64,000 bases of DNA from Candidatus Nitrospira neomarina. GTDB lineage: Bacteria; Nitrospirota; Nitrospiria; Nitrospirales; UBA8639. The position numbers were made by a program, and so were the translations under genes. Shown piece by piece: positions 9,901 through 18,004 of the stretch; positions within the stretch are counted from its first letter, which is position 1, and each line of letters begins with the position of its first letter. The stretch is taken from positions 2,914,001 through 2,978,000 of the forward strand of contig NZ_CP116968.1 of assembly GCF_032051675.1 (NCBI RefSeq), given 5' to 3'. Under the pieces are notes generated by a model. It had not been told where the DNA came from and did no database searches. It worked only from the letters and a program-made list of their open reading frames with translations.

Positions 9901-10088
9901 TCACCCATGGCCCATACGGCTTCACCCTGTATTTTTGACGAAATCTCTTTTAATTCAATGAGTAACTCTAGAACAGGCATCCGGAGACGAGGGTCCGCGA
10001 GTTGTTCATCGAGACCATGCGCCGTGGTCGCATCAAGTCGGTCGACCAATAACTCATGAAGTTCATCTTTTGGGGTAAAGGAAGACAT
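6993..10088 (-). CDS. NorD/CbbO-like protein: helical-repeat N-terminus, HExxH motif and C-terminal VWA domain
   Basis: A 1031-aa cytoplasmic protein. Residues 1-370 look like alpha-helical repeats (alternating 30-40 residue Leu/Ala/Trp-rich units). Residues 430-440 hold a zinc-protease-like AHEVGHVEFG motif, followed near 495 by EIVEDARIDFLL, the arrangement seen in NorD/CbbO proteins. A low-complexity Gln/Gly/Glu linker covers about 605-735, and residues 838-1025 form a VWA domain with an intact MIDAS motif DMSGST (D847, S849, S851). Family members work with a MoxR/NorQ/CbbQ AAA+ ATPase to load metals into or remodel enzymes such as NO reductase or Rubisco. No such ATPase is in this window. 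The target here is unknown. Confidence 0.85.
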   Translation of the reverse strand: MSSFTPKDELHELLVDRLDATTAHGLDEQLADPRLRMPVLELLIELKEISSKIQGEAVWAMGEVCRKKCLDSAIPWLDLGITFAQASGALGLRYFKESPMILGFLEKESNRAELLAHVLELADGSNEAAPQCAYEWFKVLPQLCGEIALPEIREWARLGMELADWNYVLGNEFFRECPSIAKAIPLGSAKSWIGFGMKLMVQNSLGKPDYIGTLEFFRASPSLFLEILNENVKQGVIDLGTNLADHSPEQAVVFLAKAPEVLARVSTVEWKIRILKFGLLVADRDAEATLAYFTQVPEVVVLAGKEDHSGVFDAWFGQGMEALEYSVEAGRAFFGLETRQACSAVEQAMSGVSLRQVARSLKMFARALCGEDVAIEGLPEGGGSFGASHMSTSPVTEKAQVSADGKTVYLPLVMRRSETREGNRRWYTVMVAHEVGHVEFGTYALSTEVLQRVATRVQTRYHEEVLSPNRAIHTLGNLFQRYPQPEIIRDLWEIVEDARIDFLLRHEYPGLQEDLTSLTKEAMELRTLSHGMTAREIVLDALLLLFAGFTKEEFTRPGLQEVIDEIWQIARTILHPTATVDESVELADRLYQELERRIGTLEKHNQEQELEPFSNTSGVSDSGGQPEAAEHLEEAYQPLSNWGYRGILNPDHVKGGEEGEQVSKGQTGGQQDQVAIMGEKAGGDIPSQFERRSPHQPDPSQDPKKPTFGESPMQQWFQPTFRPSEGQQGARLREGEYLYEEWDGTVRDYRPQWCRVIEQAGRDGSPDFVDETFQTYGPMVRLIRRYFEAIRPEAFRRMGRQSHGEDIDLDALVNWMVDRRQGNDSSDQVYATRQKRDRQVAVAFLVDMSGSTGRQIGTRARPVIDIEKEGLLLLSEALSAIGDQYAIYGFSGQSRQSVDVHVLKDFDQRPGGRVGLKISGVTSKQQNRDGAAIRHALQRLKQQAAKVRLLILISDGKPLDDDYADEYSLEDTKMALREARLQGVHPFCITIDQAPTDYVKRMYGEIGYVVVDEVESLPMKLPKIYQRLTAR

Positions 10089-10257
10089 GTAATTGATTAA
10101 TAACCGAGGGAGTTAAACGGGTACAAGACGGGTTCTTCCCCAGCACATTCCCATACCGCATCCTAACCACAACTACGGCTGGGCATTATAAAAGTGGCTT
10201 CAAGGGTTGTAAACTCACCCAACAATCTTGCAGATTCTTCTCTTTAATCTCCGTAAC

Positions 10258-10584
10258 TCATGAATGTTCAGAATTTTTCAAGGAAAGACTGTCCGTCAGG
10301 GCTGCTGCTACATCGGATAAGGTTTTCCCTTCAATAAAGATTCGCTTCTGTCTTGAGCTAACACCAGATTTCAGCTGCACATATTGGCGGGGAACACCAA
10401 CATGTTGTGCCAAAAATCGACACAATTCTGCATTGGCCTGACCATCTACCGGCGGAGACGCTACGCGAATCTTCAAGGCTTCCCCATGGAACCCAACAAT
10501 CTCCGTTTTTGATGCTCGTGGCTGAATATAAATTCGAATTTCTATACCTTTGGATTTTTCTATCACGCACCTGGCCCATTCCAT
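10258..10584 (-). CDS. DUF167 / YggU family protein
   Basis: The protein has 108 aa. The family pattern is clear: IYIQPRASKTEIVG near the start, LKIRVASPPVDGQAN in the middle, then a KSGVSSRQKRIFIEG region. It is a small cytoplasmic family found widely in bacteria and archaea whose function is not established. The ATG has an AGGA ribosome site eight bases upstream. No operon partner is close; the upstream side contains AT-rich DNA and the divergent bfd gene. Confidence 0.9.
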   Translation of the reverse strand: MEWARCVIEKSKGIEIRIYIQPRASKTEIVGFHGEALKIRVASPPVDGQANAELCRFLAQHVGVPRQYVQLKSGVSSRQKRIFIEGKTLSDVAAALTDSLSLKNSEHS

Positions 10585-10766
10585 GTAAAATTCCTATATC
10601 GGATACAAATTTTTGACCTTTTTTTGTCAGAAAAAAAGATCGATACGAGAGAGATAAACACAAAACATTATCACATAAATAGCAATAACATATTAATTTT
10701 CAATATCTTATGTCATGAACCAACATCTTGACATGAACCCAGATGGTGAGTAAAATATTTTTAGAT

Positions 10767-10781
10767 TGATAACGGTTATCA
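10767..10781. promoter_or_regulatory. Fur-type operator upstream of bfd
   Basis: TGATAAC-G-GTTATCA is a perfect 7-1-7 inverted repeat, the layout of the classical Fur box (TGATAAT-N-ATTATCA). It lies 36 bases before the bfd start codon, where it would cover or flank a promoter. Iron control of bfd is well known in other bacteria. The assignment here is by sequence likeness only. Confidence 0.75.
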
Positions 10782-10817
10782 TTTTCGAAAGGAAGTTCAT
10801 TCAGTAACGGCTTTTTT

Positions 10818-11024
10818 ATGTTCATCTGTATCTGCAAAGGTATCAAAGAATCCGATGTCCGTGAACTTGGGCAAGCAGGTATCACCTGTCCCTTAAAGCT
10901 TGCGGACGCCCTCGAACTTAATGACAAACGGCAGTGCTGTGGCCGTTGCATCAAAAAGATTTCAAAATTTGTCGCACTCGCTAAAGAAGAAACCTCCTGC
11001 CAACACATCCCCATGGTCAGTTAG
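10818..11024 (+). CDS. bfd: Bacterioferritin-associated ferredoxin-like [2Fe-2S] protein (Bfd)
   Basis: A 68-aa protein with the BFD-like fold: ICICKGIKESDV at the N-terminus gives two cluster cysteines spaced CxC, and QCCGRCIKKI supplies the C-terminal pair. In other bacteria Bfd reduces the ferric core of bacterioferritin to release iron when iron is scarce. No bacterioferritin gene is in the window. A Fur-type palindrome sits just upstream, which supports iron regulation. The ribosome site is poor: GAAAGGAAG is present but 24 bases from the ATG, and no in-frame start lies nearer to it. Confidence 0.9.
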   Translation: MFICICKGIKESDVRELGQAGITCPLKLADALELNDKRQCCGRCIKKISKFVALAKEETSCQHIPMVS

Positions 11025-11269
11025 GGGTTTCCGTTCTTACAACCCCTCTCGATTCACCTCCATTCCTTCTCAGGTCTTTCACTTGACCTCTCCTCCATTA
11101 TAAGGCATCTTTTTTAAAGCTTTTGGGGAGCCAATCTTTCCAGAGCCAACCTTATCCAATCCAGCCAACATTTGCCGCATTTCAAAAGGGATGAGAGGAC
11201 TCAATTTGTTGCCTGCCTATGGGAAGAGCTGGTGGATACGCCAGGCGAAATGATGCAGACCACAAATTC

Positions 11270-12058
11270 TTAAAATCTCACATCAAGCGTTCCAATGCCC
11301 TGCCATCGCAACCAAATGCCTACAACGACCAAAATCAGCATCACACTCATAACCGCATAGTCTTGGAGACCCAATTTTCCCGTGGAGTAAAAATGCCGTG
11401 TCGCTAAGGGATGGAACCCTTTGGATTCTAAAGACATGGCCAGAAGATTTGTTTGACGAAGGGCATGCCCAATCAATGGGATCACGAGAGGCACATACTT
11501 ACGAATGCGTTGCAGAATTCCGCCCGTCGACACATCTAATCCGCGTGAGCGCTGCGCTTGAACCACGCCCGCCCCTGCTCCCAACAACATTCCCACCCAC
11601 CGGAATGCGAGGGAAAAGACAAACCCTGCCCGTGAAGGAAGTCCTAATTGCTGAGAGGCCTGCGCGAGTTCTTCAACCGACATCGTCGAAAGTAGCCAAA
11701 TCCCAGCCCAGAGCATAATTAACAATCGCAAGCCCATGCCTAAGCCAACCATGATGCCTTCCCAGGTCACTCCAAGCCCATGCAAGAGGGGCACAGGTGT
11801 CACACCTTCGACAAAGAAAGGCCAGAGTGCCACGCTATAAACAAAAAGGAGAACCGTCAGCATCCACATTTTCCTCACATTGGCCCACGCGCCAGACAAG
11901 GCTAACCCGCTCATTACGAATCCAAAGAGTACCAGCAAGTAGAACGGATCCGAAAAACAGAGGGCTAGCCCAAACACCCCAAGCACCGTTAGAACTTTGG
12001 TGCGTCCATCTAACCAGTGCATCCACGAATTCCGGGAAAGATACAAGGAAACAATCAT
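11270..12058 (-). CDS. ecfT: ECF transporter transmembrane component (EcfT/CbiQ family)
   Basis: A 262-aa integral membrane protein with five or six hydrophobic segments and the coupling motif AQRSRGLD near residue 168, characteristic of EcfT/CbiQ (the cytoplasmic helices that grip the two ATPases). It follows the S-ATPase-ATPase fusion gene by 77 bases on the same strand, so the two genes together make a full energy-coupling factor transporter. The substrate is set by the S component, not this subunit. Such systems import vitamins or metal ions. Confidence 0.9.
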   Translation of the reverse strand: MIVSLYLSRNSWMHWLDGRTKVLTVLGVFGLALCFSDPFYLLVLFGFVMSGLALSGAWANVRKMWMLTVLLFVYSVALWPFFVEGVTPVPLLHGLGVTWEGIMVGLGMGLRLLIMLWAGIWLLSTMSVEELAQASQQLGLPSRAGFVFSLAFRWVGMLLGAGAGVVQAQRSRGLDVSTGGILQRIRKYVPLVIPLIGHALRQTNLLAMSLESKGFHPLATRHFYSTGKLGLQDYAVMSVMLILVVVGIWLRWQGIGTLDVRF

Positions 12059-12135
12059 CAGTATTTACCAATTCCTACGAATCTCACGCACCCCAAACAC
12101 GCTCTCCATTATCTGAAAAATATCGGCCACAAGTT

Positions 12136-14550
12136 TTATGGAAAACCTGGTCGGCAGGAAGCCTTCAGTTCTTCCACCGTTAGCAAGGTCTGTCCCCATC
12201 GTTGACTAAAGCGAGAAATGGCCGGAATCTCTAATGATGCTGATTGGATCAAGCCCGGATCAGCAAAAACTTCACGGGGGGTCCCATCAGCAAGAATTCT
12301 CCCGCTGTGAATTAACAAACAGCGCCGGGCATAGGCGGCAACAAGCCCCATCGAATGTGTGATCATCACAATCGTATGCCCCTGTTGGTTCAATCGACGA
12401 ATCATGGCCATCATCCGGTCAGTTTCATCAGCATCAAGCCCTGTCGTCGGCTCATCAACAATCAACACAGCCGGTCTGGTAGCCAACACGGATGCGACCG
12501 CAATCCGCTGTCGCTCTCCTTTTCTTAGGGAAAACGGATCTAAGTTTCGACTTCCCTCAAAGGGCAAACCCACAGCAGCCAGCGATTCTTGCACCCGATC
12601 GACAATCTCATCCTGAGAGCAACCCATATTCTTCGCGCTGAAGGCAACTTCTTCCCAGACGGTATCCGCGAAAATTTGATGATCAGGATTCTGAAAGACT
12701 AATCCGACGCGCCTCGCCAATTCATTCATCGATGTGGTGCGGGTATCCATACCGTCCACAACGATGGTGCCGTGGGTCGGCATCAAGAGGCCATTGAGTA
12801 ATCGTGCAAGCGTACTTTTCCCGGATCCATTCTGACCCAGCAAAGCCAGAAAATCTCCTGGACGGATGGTAAATGACACCTCATCCAGGACCGTCTGCTC
12901 TTCATACCGGAAAGAAACATTGTCAACCTGAATCAAGGGCAAAGCCATGGTTGATTTTCTCTCCGGCAGGTAACCCAAACGAAGCGAGTCATCCAGGACC
13001 GCCGCCGGAGGAGACAGACGAAGATTCAATACCTCAGCCTGGGTCCAGGCTTCCTCGACCGAAATTGGCAAGTGTTCCACGCCCCATTCTTCAAAACATT
13101 CTGTTAGGGCGAAGGGTCGAAGACCATAATTTCGCATCAACCGAGGCTGTCGCAACAAGACTTCAGGTTTTCCCTCCCAGACGATTTGCTCCTGATCTAA
13201 AACCAGAACCCGATCCGCTAGCAAAAGATAGCACTCATCATGCTCCGTCATAAGCACAGTAATCCCGTCTTGTCGAAGATTATGTAAAACCTTACGCAAT
13301 TGTGCTCGTCCTGCCGGATCGTAATCTGAACCGGGTTCATCTAAGACCAATAGCGCCGGTTCCTGCACGAGCACAGAAGCCATCACCAGCCGCTGCCTCT
13401 GGCCACCGGACATTCTCATGGGATCACGGTGGGCACAATCGCCCAATCCGATTTGACTGAGGGCATGAACGATCCGCCGTCGGACCTCGTCCGAAGAAAG
13501 CAGGGGATCACGGTATTCCAATGGATGCAGCAGTTCCCCCTCAACAGTCGTCGCTACAAGTTGCGTATCAAAATCTTGAAACACCAAGCCGACTCGTCCG
13601 GCCTGTTTCCACACGGGATCATCCACGGTTCTACATCCCTTCACCCGGAATGTTCCGGAGAAAACCCCAGGGATCATATGAGGAATAAGACCATTACAGG
13701 CATAGCATATTGTGGATTTGCCACTTCCACTCCTGCCTAACAGAACGACGAGTTCCCCAGCAGCCAGGGAAAAGGAAACATTCCGGAGAACCGGCGCTGA
13801 ACCCGAGGCATATTGGAAGGAAAGTCCACGACAGTCCACCATAGCGTCGTCGAGATGATCATTGGCCTTCTCGCCCTCCCTCGATTTATATGACCGCAGA
13901 GTTTGGGAAGGATGAATAGGGGAAGAATCTAATTCTCGAATATCTTCATATCGTAATCGCCACCGTTGCACCCTCGGATAGAGAAAACTCAATAATGGAG
14001 GACCGAGGAACAAGCCCATTACCACATTATTAAAAAAGATCGCTGGAGCGAGAATAACGAAGGGTAACAATCCCAACCACTCCACTCCCCACGCAATCAT
14101 TCCGGCACAAGCAGCTGACGCAATCACACACACCACGCCATATTCCATCATCTGTCGCCAGGATTTCCCCAAAGGGGGCTGCCCAGAGGAAACCCACCCC
14201 AAATGCCCCCACAATACGTACGGAAGATACCCAAAAATAAAGTTGCCTAATAATCCAAAAAAACTTGCAGGCCCCAGGGTGCCGAAACAATCTCCGATGA
14301 CATTGCCAATACCTGCACCCCAGGCCGCAGCGGGACCAAACAACAGCGATGCGACAATAGGAATAGCATTCGCCGGGCGTAATTCCACAAAACCAGGAAC
14401 AATCGGAATGCCGACTTTAAAGGGAATAAGAATCGCCGCATAAATTGCGGCAATCTGAGCCGTTAGAACAATCTGCCTGGTATCCCGCCAGACAGCCAGC
14501 AAGTCAGCCCACCATCGTCGTGAATCGCGAGCATTTTGAGGAATAGACAT
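12136..14550 (-). CDS. ECF transporter fusion: substrate-binding S component plus two EcfA ATPases in one chain
   Basis: An 804-aa fusion. Residues about 20-200 are an S-component-like membrane domain with five or six hydrophobic segments, including a conserved-looking PGFVELRPANAIPIV segment and GIGNVIGDCFGTLGP. Residues about 235-465 are ATPase 1 (Walker A LGRSGSGKST, signature MSGGQRQR, Walker B LLVLDEPGSD). Residues about 530-780 are ATPase 2 (LGQNGSGKST, then a divergent signature SLRKGERQR in place of LSGGQ, and LIVDEPTTGLD). These parts are usually separate proteins. Vitamin S components such as QueT, CbrT and HmpT share this style, but the ligand cannot be fixed. No known riboswitch was recognised upstream. 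Confidence 0.88.
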   Translation of the reverse strand: MSIPQNARDSRRWWADLLAVWRDTRQIVLTAQIAAIYAAILIPFKVGIPIVPGFVELRPANAIPIVASLLFGPAAAWGAGIGNVIGDCFGTLGPASFFGLLGNFIFGYLPYVLWGHLGWVSSGQPPLGKSWRQMMEYGVVCVIASAACAGMIAWGVEWLGLLPFVILAPAIFFNNVVMGLFLGPPLLSFLYPRVQRWRLRYEDIRELDSSPIHPSQTLRSYKSREGEKANDHLDDAMVDCRGLSFQYASGSAPVLRNVSFSLAAGELVVLLGRSGSGKSTICYACNGLIPHMIPGVFSGTFRVKGCRTVDDPVWKQAGRVGLVFQDFDTQLVATTVEGELLHPLEYRDPLLSSDEVRRRIVHALSQIGLGDCAHRDPMRMSGGQRQRLVMASVLVQEPALLVLDEPGSDYDPAGRAQLRKVLHNLRQDGITVLMTEHDECYLLLADRVLVLDQEQIVWEGKPEVLLRQPRLMRNYGLRPFALTECFEEWGVEHLPISVEEAWTQAEVLNLRLSPPAAVLDDSLRLGYLPERKSTMALPLIQVDNVSFRYEEQTVLDEVSFTIRPGDFLALLGQNGSGKSTLARLLNGLLMPTHGTIVVDGMDTRTTSMNELARRVGLVFQNPDHQIFADTVWEEVAFSAKNMGCSQDEIVDRVQESLAAVGLPFEGSRNLDPFSLRKGERQRIAVASVLATRPAVLIVDEPTTGLDADETDRMMAMIRRLNQQGHTIVMITHSMGLVAAYARRCLLIHSGRILADGTPREVFADPGLIQSASLEIPAISRFSQRWGQTLLTVEELKASCRPGFP

Positions 14551-14805
14551 GAATATATGAAAGGCCCTAGGACGGAAGGTATCCAGATGACTGATGAATC
14601 ATGAATATTTTGATTGTCGTTCCAAATATGGCTTCCGAAGCGACATGTAAAAAGAACAAGAATGAGGCAACGCCTCAATCATCTAGACAGAAGGAGAAGT
14701 AGACGGGGACTTTGAGGTTGCCCAATGAGCTACGCCCTTACACGGCGAAGCGCTCGAGCGTGTAGACATGAAGCCGCTCAGCAAAGACAAGGAACGCCAT
14801 TGACG

Positions 14806-16389
14806 TCATTTTTCTTCGTTCCCGTTCATGAATACCATACGATGATCAGCCTCCGCATAGAGCGGACCTTCAGCTAAGGCATTCAGCAACAAATCCCTCA
14901 GCGGGATTTGATGATCCGTTCGGGGTGTGACATGTGTCAACATGTCATAGCCATCCCCGCCGTCAGCCACAAATGCGTCCGTCGCCACGGTATAGGTTTT
15001 GGAAATATCCAACGGCACACCTCCAACCATAATACTGCTCACACGAGACCCGACAGGAGCCTTTCCTTGATACCTGACCTGGAGACCGGAAATCTGGAAG
15101 AACCGCCCAGAATGATTCGGCCATTGGCTCACACTATGCTCTAAAACCTCACGAAGCCTCGCTCCCGTCACCTGTAGGGTCACAAGAGCGGAATCAAAGG
15201 GCAGTACTGACAGCACATCGCCAAGTGTGACCGGACCCGGTTCCAGACTTCGGCGAATCTGTCCGGCATTAATCAAAGCGATATCCGTGCCCAACGTGTT
15301 TCGCATACGATCGGCCAACAAATTGCCTAGATTGGCTTCTTGGGTCCTGATAACCGGTCGATCGCCCTGGAGCCGCACCGCCGCCGCCCCCAACACCTGG
15401 GTGGCATGCCGGGCAAACCGCTGTCGATATTCATGTAAAAGTTGTTCAACCTTTGGCTCTACTGGAACCGCCACCGTCACTGGAATATTATAGGAACGCG
15501 CCTGGACCACCGATCCGCCTGAAATCGTCAGATCTAATCGCCCGATTGTTCGTCCCTGACGATGCGTCTTCACATACACCGATTGGGGTCGGGTCATGGT
15601 TTCAACGGGCTCCATCAACCCGGGAGCATACAATCCGTCAAACCCTTCGGTATGTCCACCGATGAGCACATCCACCCCCTCAACGGTTTCCAGAATTTTT
15701 AAGTCTTCTTCACTATCCTGATGCGTGAGGGCAATGATCAGATCAACATTGCCTTCCATTCGTAACCGCAGGGCCTCCGCTTGAAGAGAGACAATCGGAT
15801 CCACCAACGATAATTCCTTTGCCACCTCCCGGTTAAAGGTACCAGGAAAATTACTTTTTCCGACAATACCTAAGACCCCGACGACCACATTCCCCAGGCG
15901 GGTGACAAACGAGCGCCGGCAAGGCAGGAGGGATCGCTCAGACTGAAGATTCGTGCATAAAATTGGGAAATCGGCCAATTCGACCAATGTGCGAAGATGG
16001 TCTATTCCATAATCAAAATCATGATTTCCAGCCACCATCGCGTCATAGCGGATCAGATTCATGGCCCGAATATCCGGTTCACCGCGAAACCAGGAAGACA
16101 AAGCCGTTCCAATAAGGATATCCCCGGAATCCACCAACAAAACCGGCCCGCCTTCTCGCCGAACTTCTTCGACAATTGTGCCTCGCCTGGCCAACCCCCC
16201 AATTTTCATCTCTCCGGCTTGATCAAGCGGAAGCGCAACCCCATGATGTTCACTCGAATGTAAAATCACCAACCTGTCAGTCGCGTGGGCTGAATTCACC
16301 CAGAGAATCAAGATAAGGAGGAAATGCCCCCAATACCCTGCGCTTTGTAGTATCTGTCGCATAGAAGGGTTCAATTCAAAACGCAACAC
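14806..16389 (-). CDS. Periplasmic 5'-nucleotidase / UDP-sugar hydrolase family metallophosphoesterase
   Basis: The protein has 527 aa. An N-terminal signal peptide (ILQSAGYWGHFLLILILW, cleavage near AHA-TD) exports it. The calcineurin-like metal sites follow: VDSGDILIG, AGNHDFDYG, ALTHQDSEED and IGGHTEGFDG. The C-terminal 5'-nucleotidase domain has NLLADRMRN and the substrate loop VATDAFVADGGDGYD. The first metal motif, usually DxHG, reads SSEHHG, so one ligand may differ. The GTG at 16389 has a GGAGC ribosome site five bases away and is preferred over the ATG at 16362. The gene starts 19 bases after egtB and probably shares its transcript. Substrate is unknown (nucleotide or nucleotide sugar). 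Confidence 0.9.
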   Translation of the reverse strand: MLRFELNPSMRQILQSAGYWGHFLLILILWVNSAHATDRLVILHSSEHHGVALPLDQAGEMKIGGLARRGTIVEEVRREGGPVLLVDSGDILIGTALSSWFRGEPDIRAMNLIRYDAMVAGNHDFDYGIDHLRTLVELADFPILCTNLQSERSLLPCRRSFVTRLGNVVVGVLGIVGKSNFPGTFNREVAKELSLVDPIVSLQAEALRLRMEGNVDLIIALTHQDSEEDLKILETVEGVDVLIGGHTEGFDGLYAPGLMEPVETMTRPQSVYVKTHRQGRTIGRLDLTISGGSVVQARSYNIPVTVAVPVEPKVEQLLHEYRQRFARHATQVLGAAAVRLQGDRPVIRTQEANLGNLLADRMRNTLGTDIALINAGQIRRSLEPGPVTLGDVLSVLPFDSALVTLQVTGARLREVLEHSVSQWPNHSGRFFQISGLQVRYQGKAPVGSRVSSIMVGGVPLDISKTYTVATDAFVADGGDGYDMLTHVTPRTDHQIPLRDLLLNALAEGPLYAEADHRMVFMNGNEEK

Positions 16390-16408
16390 GGTAGCTCCGC
16401 GTCATACA

Positions 16409-17635
16409 TTAAGATTGCACACAACGAAACCCGATATGCGCATAGGGGTAACTTTGTCGAAACCAATTTCGAAATGACCGGCGCAAGAGCCGGCTCGGGG
16501 TATGAGGACCACCACCTTTCACGACATAATGATCCTGGTCAAAAAATCTGGCCGAATAGCCAGGGTAAGTGGGTAGGGGTGAAAAACCTTGAAAGGGGTG
16601 AAAAAGAGTCGATGTCCATTCCCAGCCGTTCCCCACCATCTGAGCCACTCCAAAACCATTGCGTTCATAAGACTGGCTGGTAACCGGAACGGAATCCCAC
16701 GATTGAGAATCAACATTTACCTGTAGAACCATTGACGCCTCATCACCCCAGGAGAAAGGCCGTTCATTACCAGCCGGAGTGCCAAAGGCTGCGCGATGAA
16801 ATTGCGCCTCGGTCGGGAGGGTCATCCCGACCCAATTTGCATACGCTTGCGCCTGTCGATGCGTCACATACACTGGCCAAGATTTCGGTAAAGGGATCTC
16901 TTGAAACATGGTTCGCATATACCAGTCATCCCCTCGTTTGACCCAAAAAGCCGAAGGCTCCCCACCATCCTGCACAAATCGCAAATATTGTTGGTTCGTC
17001 ACTTTATACCGGCTGATTAAAAACCCAGGAACAGCCACTTCATGTTGGGCGAATTCATTGTCCCAGCCAAACCCCTCGTCCGGTTTCATCCCCAAGGTCG
17101 CTATCCCTTCCGGGACTTCTATCATCTCATCCTTGGCCGTTTCATCTGAGATTGAAAAAGATGAGACGGGAGAAATATCGGATGGGGGGTTCTTGTGCTT
17201 CGGATCCAAATGGTGCAGTAAATAGGCGTTGGTCTCAGCATGCATCAGACGATGTTCAACCACCATATGAACAATCCATTCTGGAACAGAGGTCAACAGG
17301 CGATCCACTTCTTCACGAGCACGCGCATTGTATCGATACACCTCATTGATGGTTGGCCAATCGGAGGGTTGGTCAACGGGAAAGCTTCCAAGAGAAGGAT
17401 CAATACCGGCTTCAAATAATTGATCAAATGATTCATGAAATGATGGCATGCCCAAGGTCCACCGACCAATCTGATTCCAGTCAAAGGCCTCAAGATGTCC
17501 CAAATAAAAAATTAAGCGATTTCGCTCAGGAATGGGACGCTCATACATGGCCTCGGCACGCATAAACGAAAATAATTTATCAGTGCGTGACCTGGCCGAA
17601 TCCAATTCTCTCTGCAATTGTGGCGATTGCGACAT
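16409..17635 (-). CDS. egtB: EgtB-like sulfoxide synthase (DinB + FGE-sulfatase domains)
   Basis: A 408-aa non-heme iron enzyme. The N-terminal DinB-like domain carries the predicted iron ligands H47 (YLGHLEAF), H128 and H132 (VEHRLMHAE), matching the three-His site of EgtB. The C-terminal domain (about 165-405) is the formylglycine-generating/sulfatase-modifying type, with FSWGDEA, QMVGNGWEWTSTLF and KGGGPHTPSRLLRRSFRNW. EgtB joins a thiol donor to trimethyl-histidine in ergothioneine synthesis. EgtD and an EgtE-like gene lie 36 kb away at 53.5-55.7 kb. The start is certain (GAGGAGG ribosome site). OvoA or SenA activity cannot be excluded. Confidence 0.85.
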   Translation of the reverse strand: MSQSPQLQRELDSARSRTDKLFSFMRAEAMYERPIPERNRLIFYLGHLEAFDWNQIGRWTLGMPSFHESFDQLFEAGIDPSLGSFPVDQPSDWPTINEVYRYNARAREEVDRLLTSVPEWIVHMVVEHRLMHAETNAYLLHHLDPKHKNPPSDISPVSSFSISDETAKDEMIEVPEGIATLGMKPDEGFGWDNEFAQHEVAVPGFLISRYKVTNQQYLRFVQDGGEPSAFWVKRGDDWYMRTMFQEIPLPKSWPVYVTHRQAQAYANWVGMTLPTEAQFHRAAFGTPAGNERPFSWGDEASMVLQVNVDSQSWDSVPVTSQSYERNGFGVAQMVGNGWEWTSTLFHPFQGFSPLPTYPGYSARFFDQDHYVVKGGGPHTPSRLLRRSFRNWFRQSYPYAHIGFRCVQS

Positions 17636-17939
17636 TGCGCCTCCTCAACCGAGATACAGCTAATAATGTCCCAGCAAATTAATTGACCCACCAAACTAAC
17701 TATACCAAGTCGTCTCCCCCTATAAAAGTTCAATGAACGAGAATCAAAATTCCAACCAAAAGGGGGAAAAACCCTGTCACTAATAGAATAGCAGGCAATT
17801 TTATATCAAAGTGTATGATGATGGTTTCACCATCTAATGGCTGTTCTGTGCAAGGGAAAAGGCACCCCATAGGCATTAGGATAGATTTTAAACAATAACC
17901 TTTCTTTTTCCCAAGACTTCTTCAATGATGCACGCAGCC

Positions 17940-17976
17940 AAAAAAAAAGCAGAGGGTGACGACTGTCACCCCCTGC
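17940..17976 (-). terminator. Intrinsic terminator after nxrB1
   Basis: Read on the minus strand: a 12-bp stem (GCAGGGGGTGAC with GTCACCCTCTGC, one G-T wobble), loop AGTC, then nine T residues. It lies 28 bases after the nxrB1 stop. The remaining DNA up to egtB (17636-17939) holds no gene I can support. Confidence 0.9.
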
Positions 17977-18004
17977 TCTTCGGGTTCCCCTCTGGGCTAC
18001 CTGC

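Noticed and set aside
14716-14737. tRNA-like 5' half on the minus strand (GGGCGTAGCTCA...)
   Set aside because: The D-arm does not pair, no anticodon arm or T-arm with GTTCGA follows, and the acceptor stem has no partner.
14551-14805. Possible riboswitch before the ECF fusion gene
   Set aside because: No cobalamin, TPP, THF or preQ1 core motif could be recognised; only short hairpins are present.
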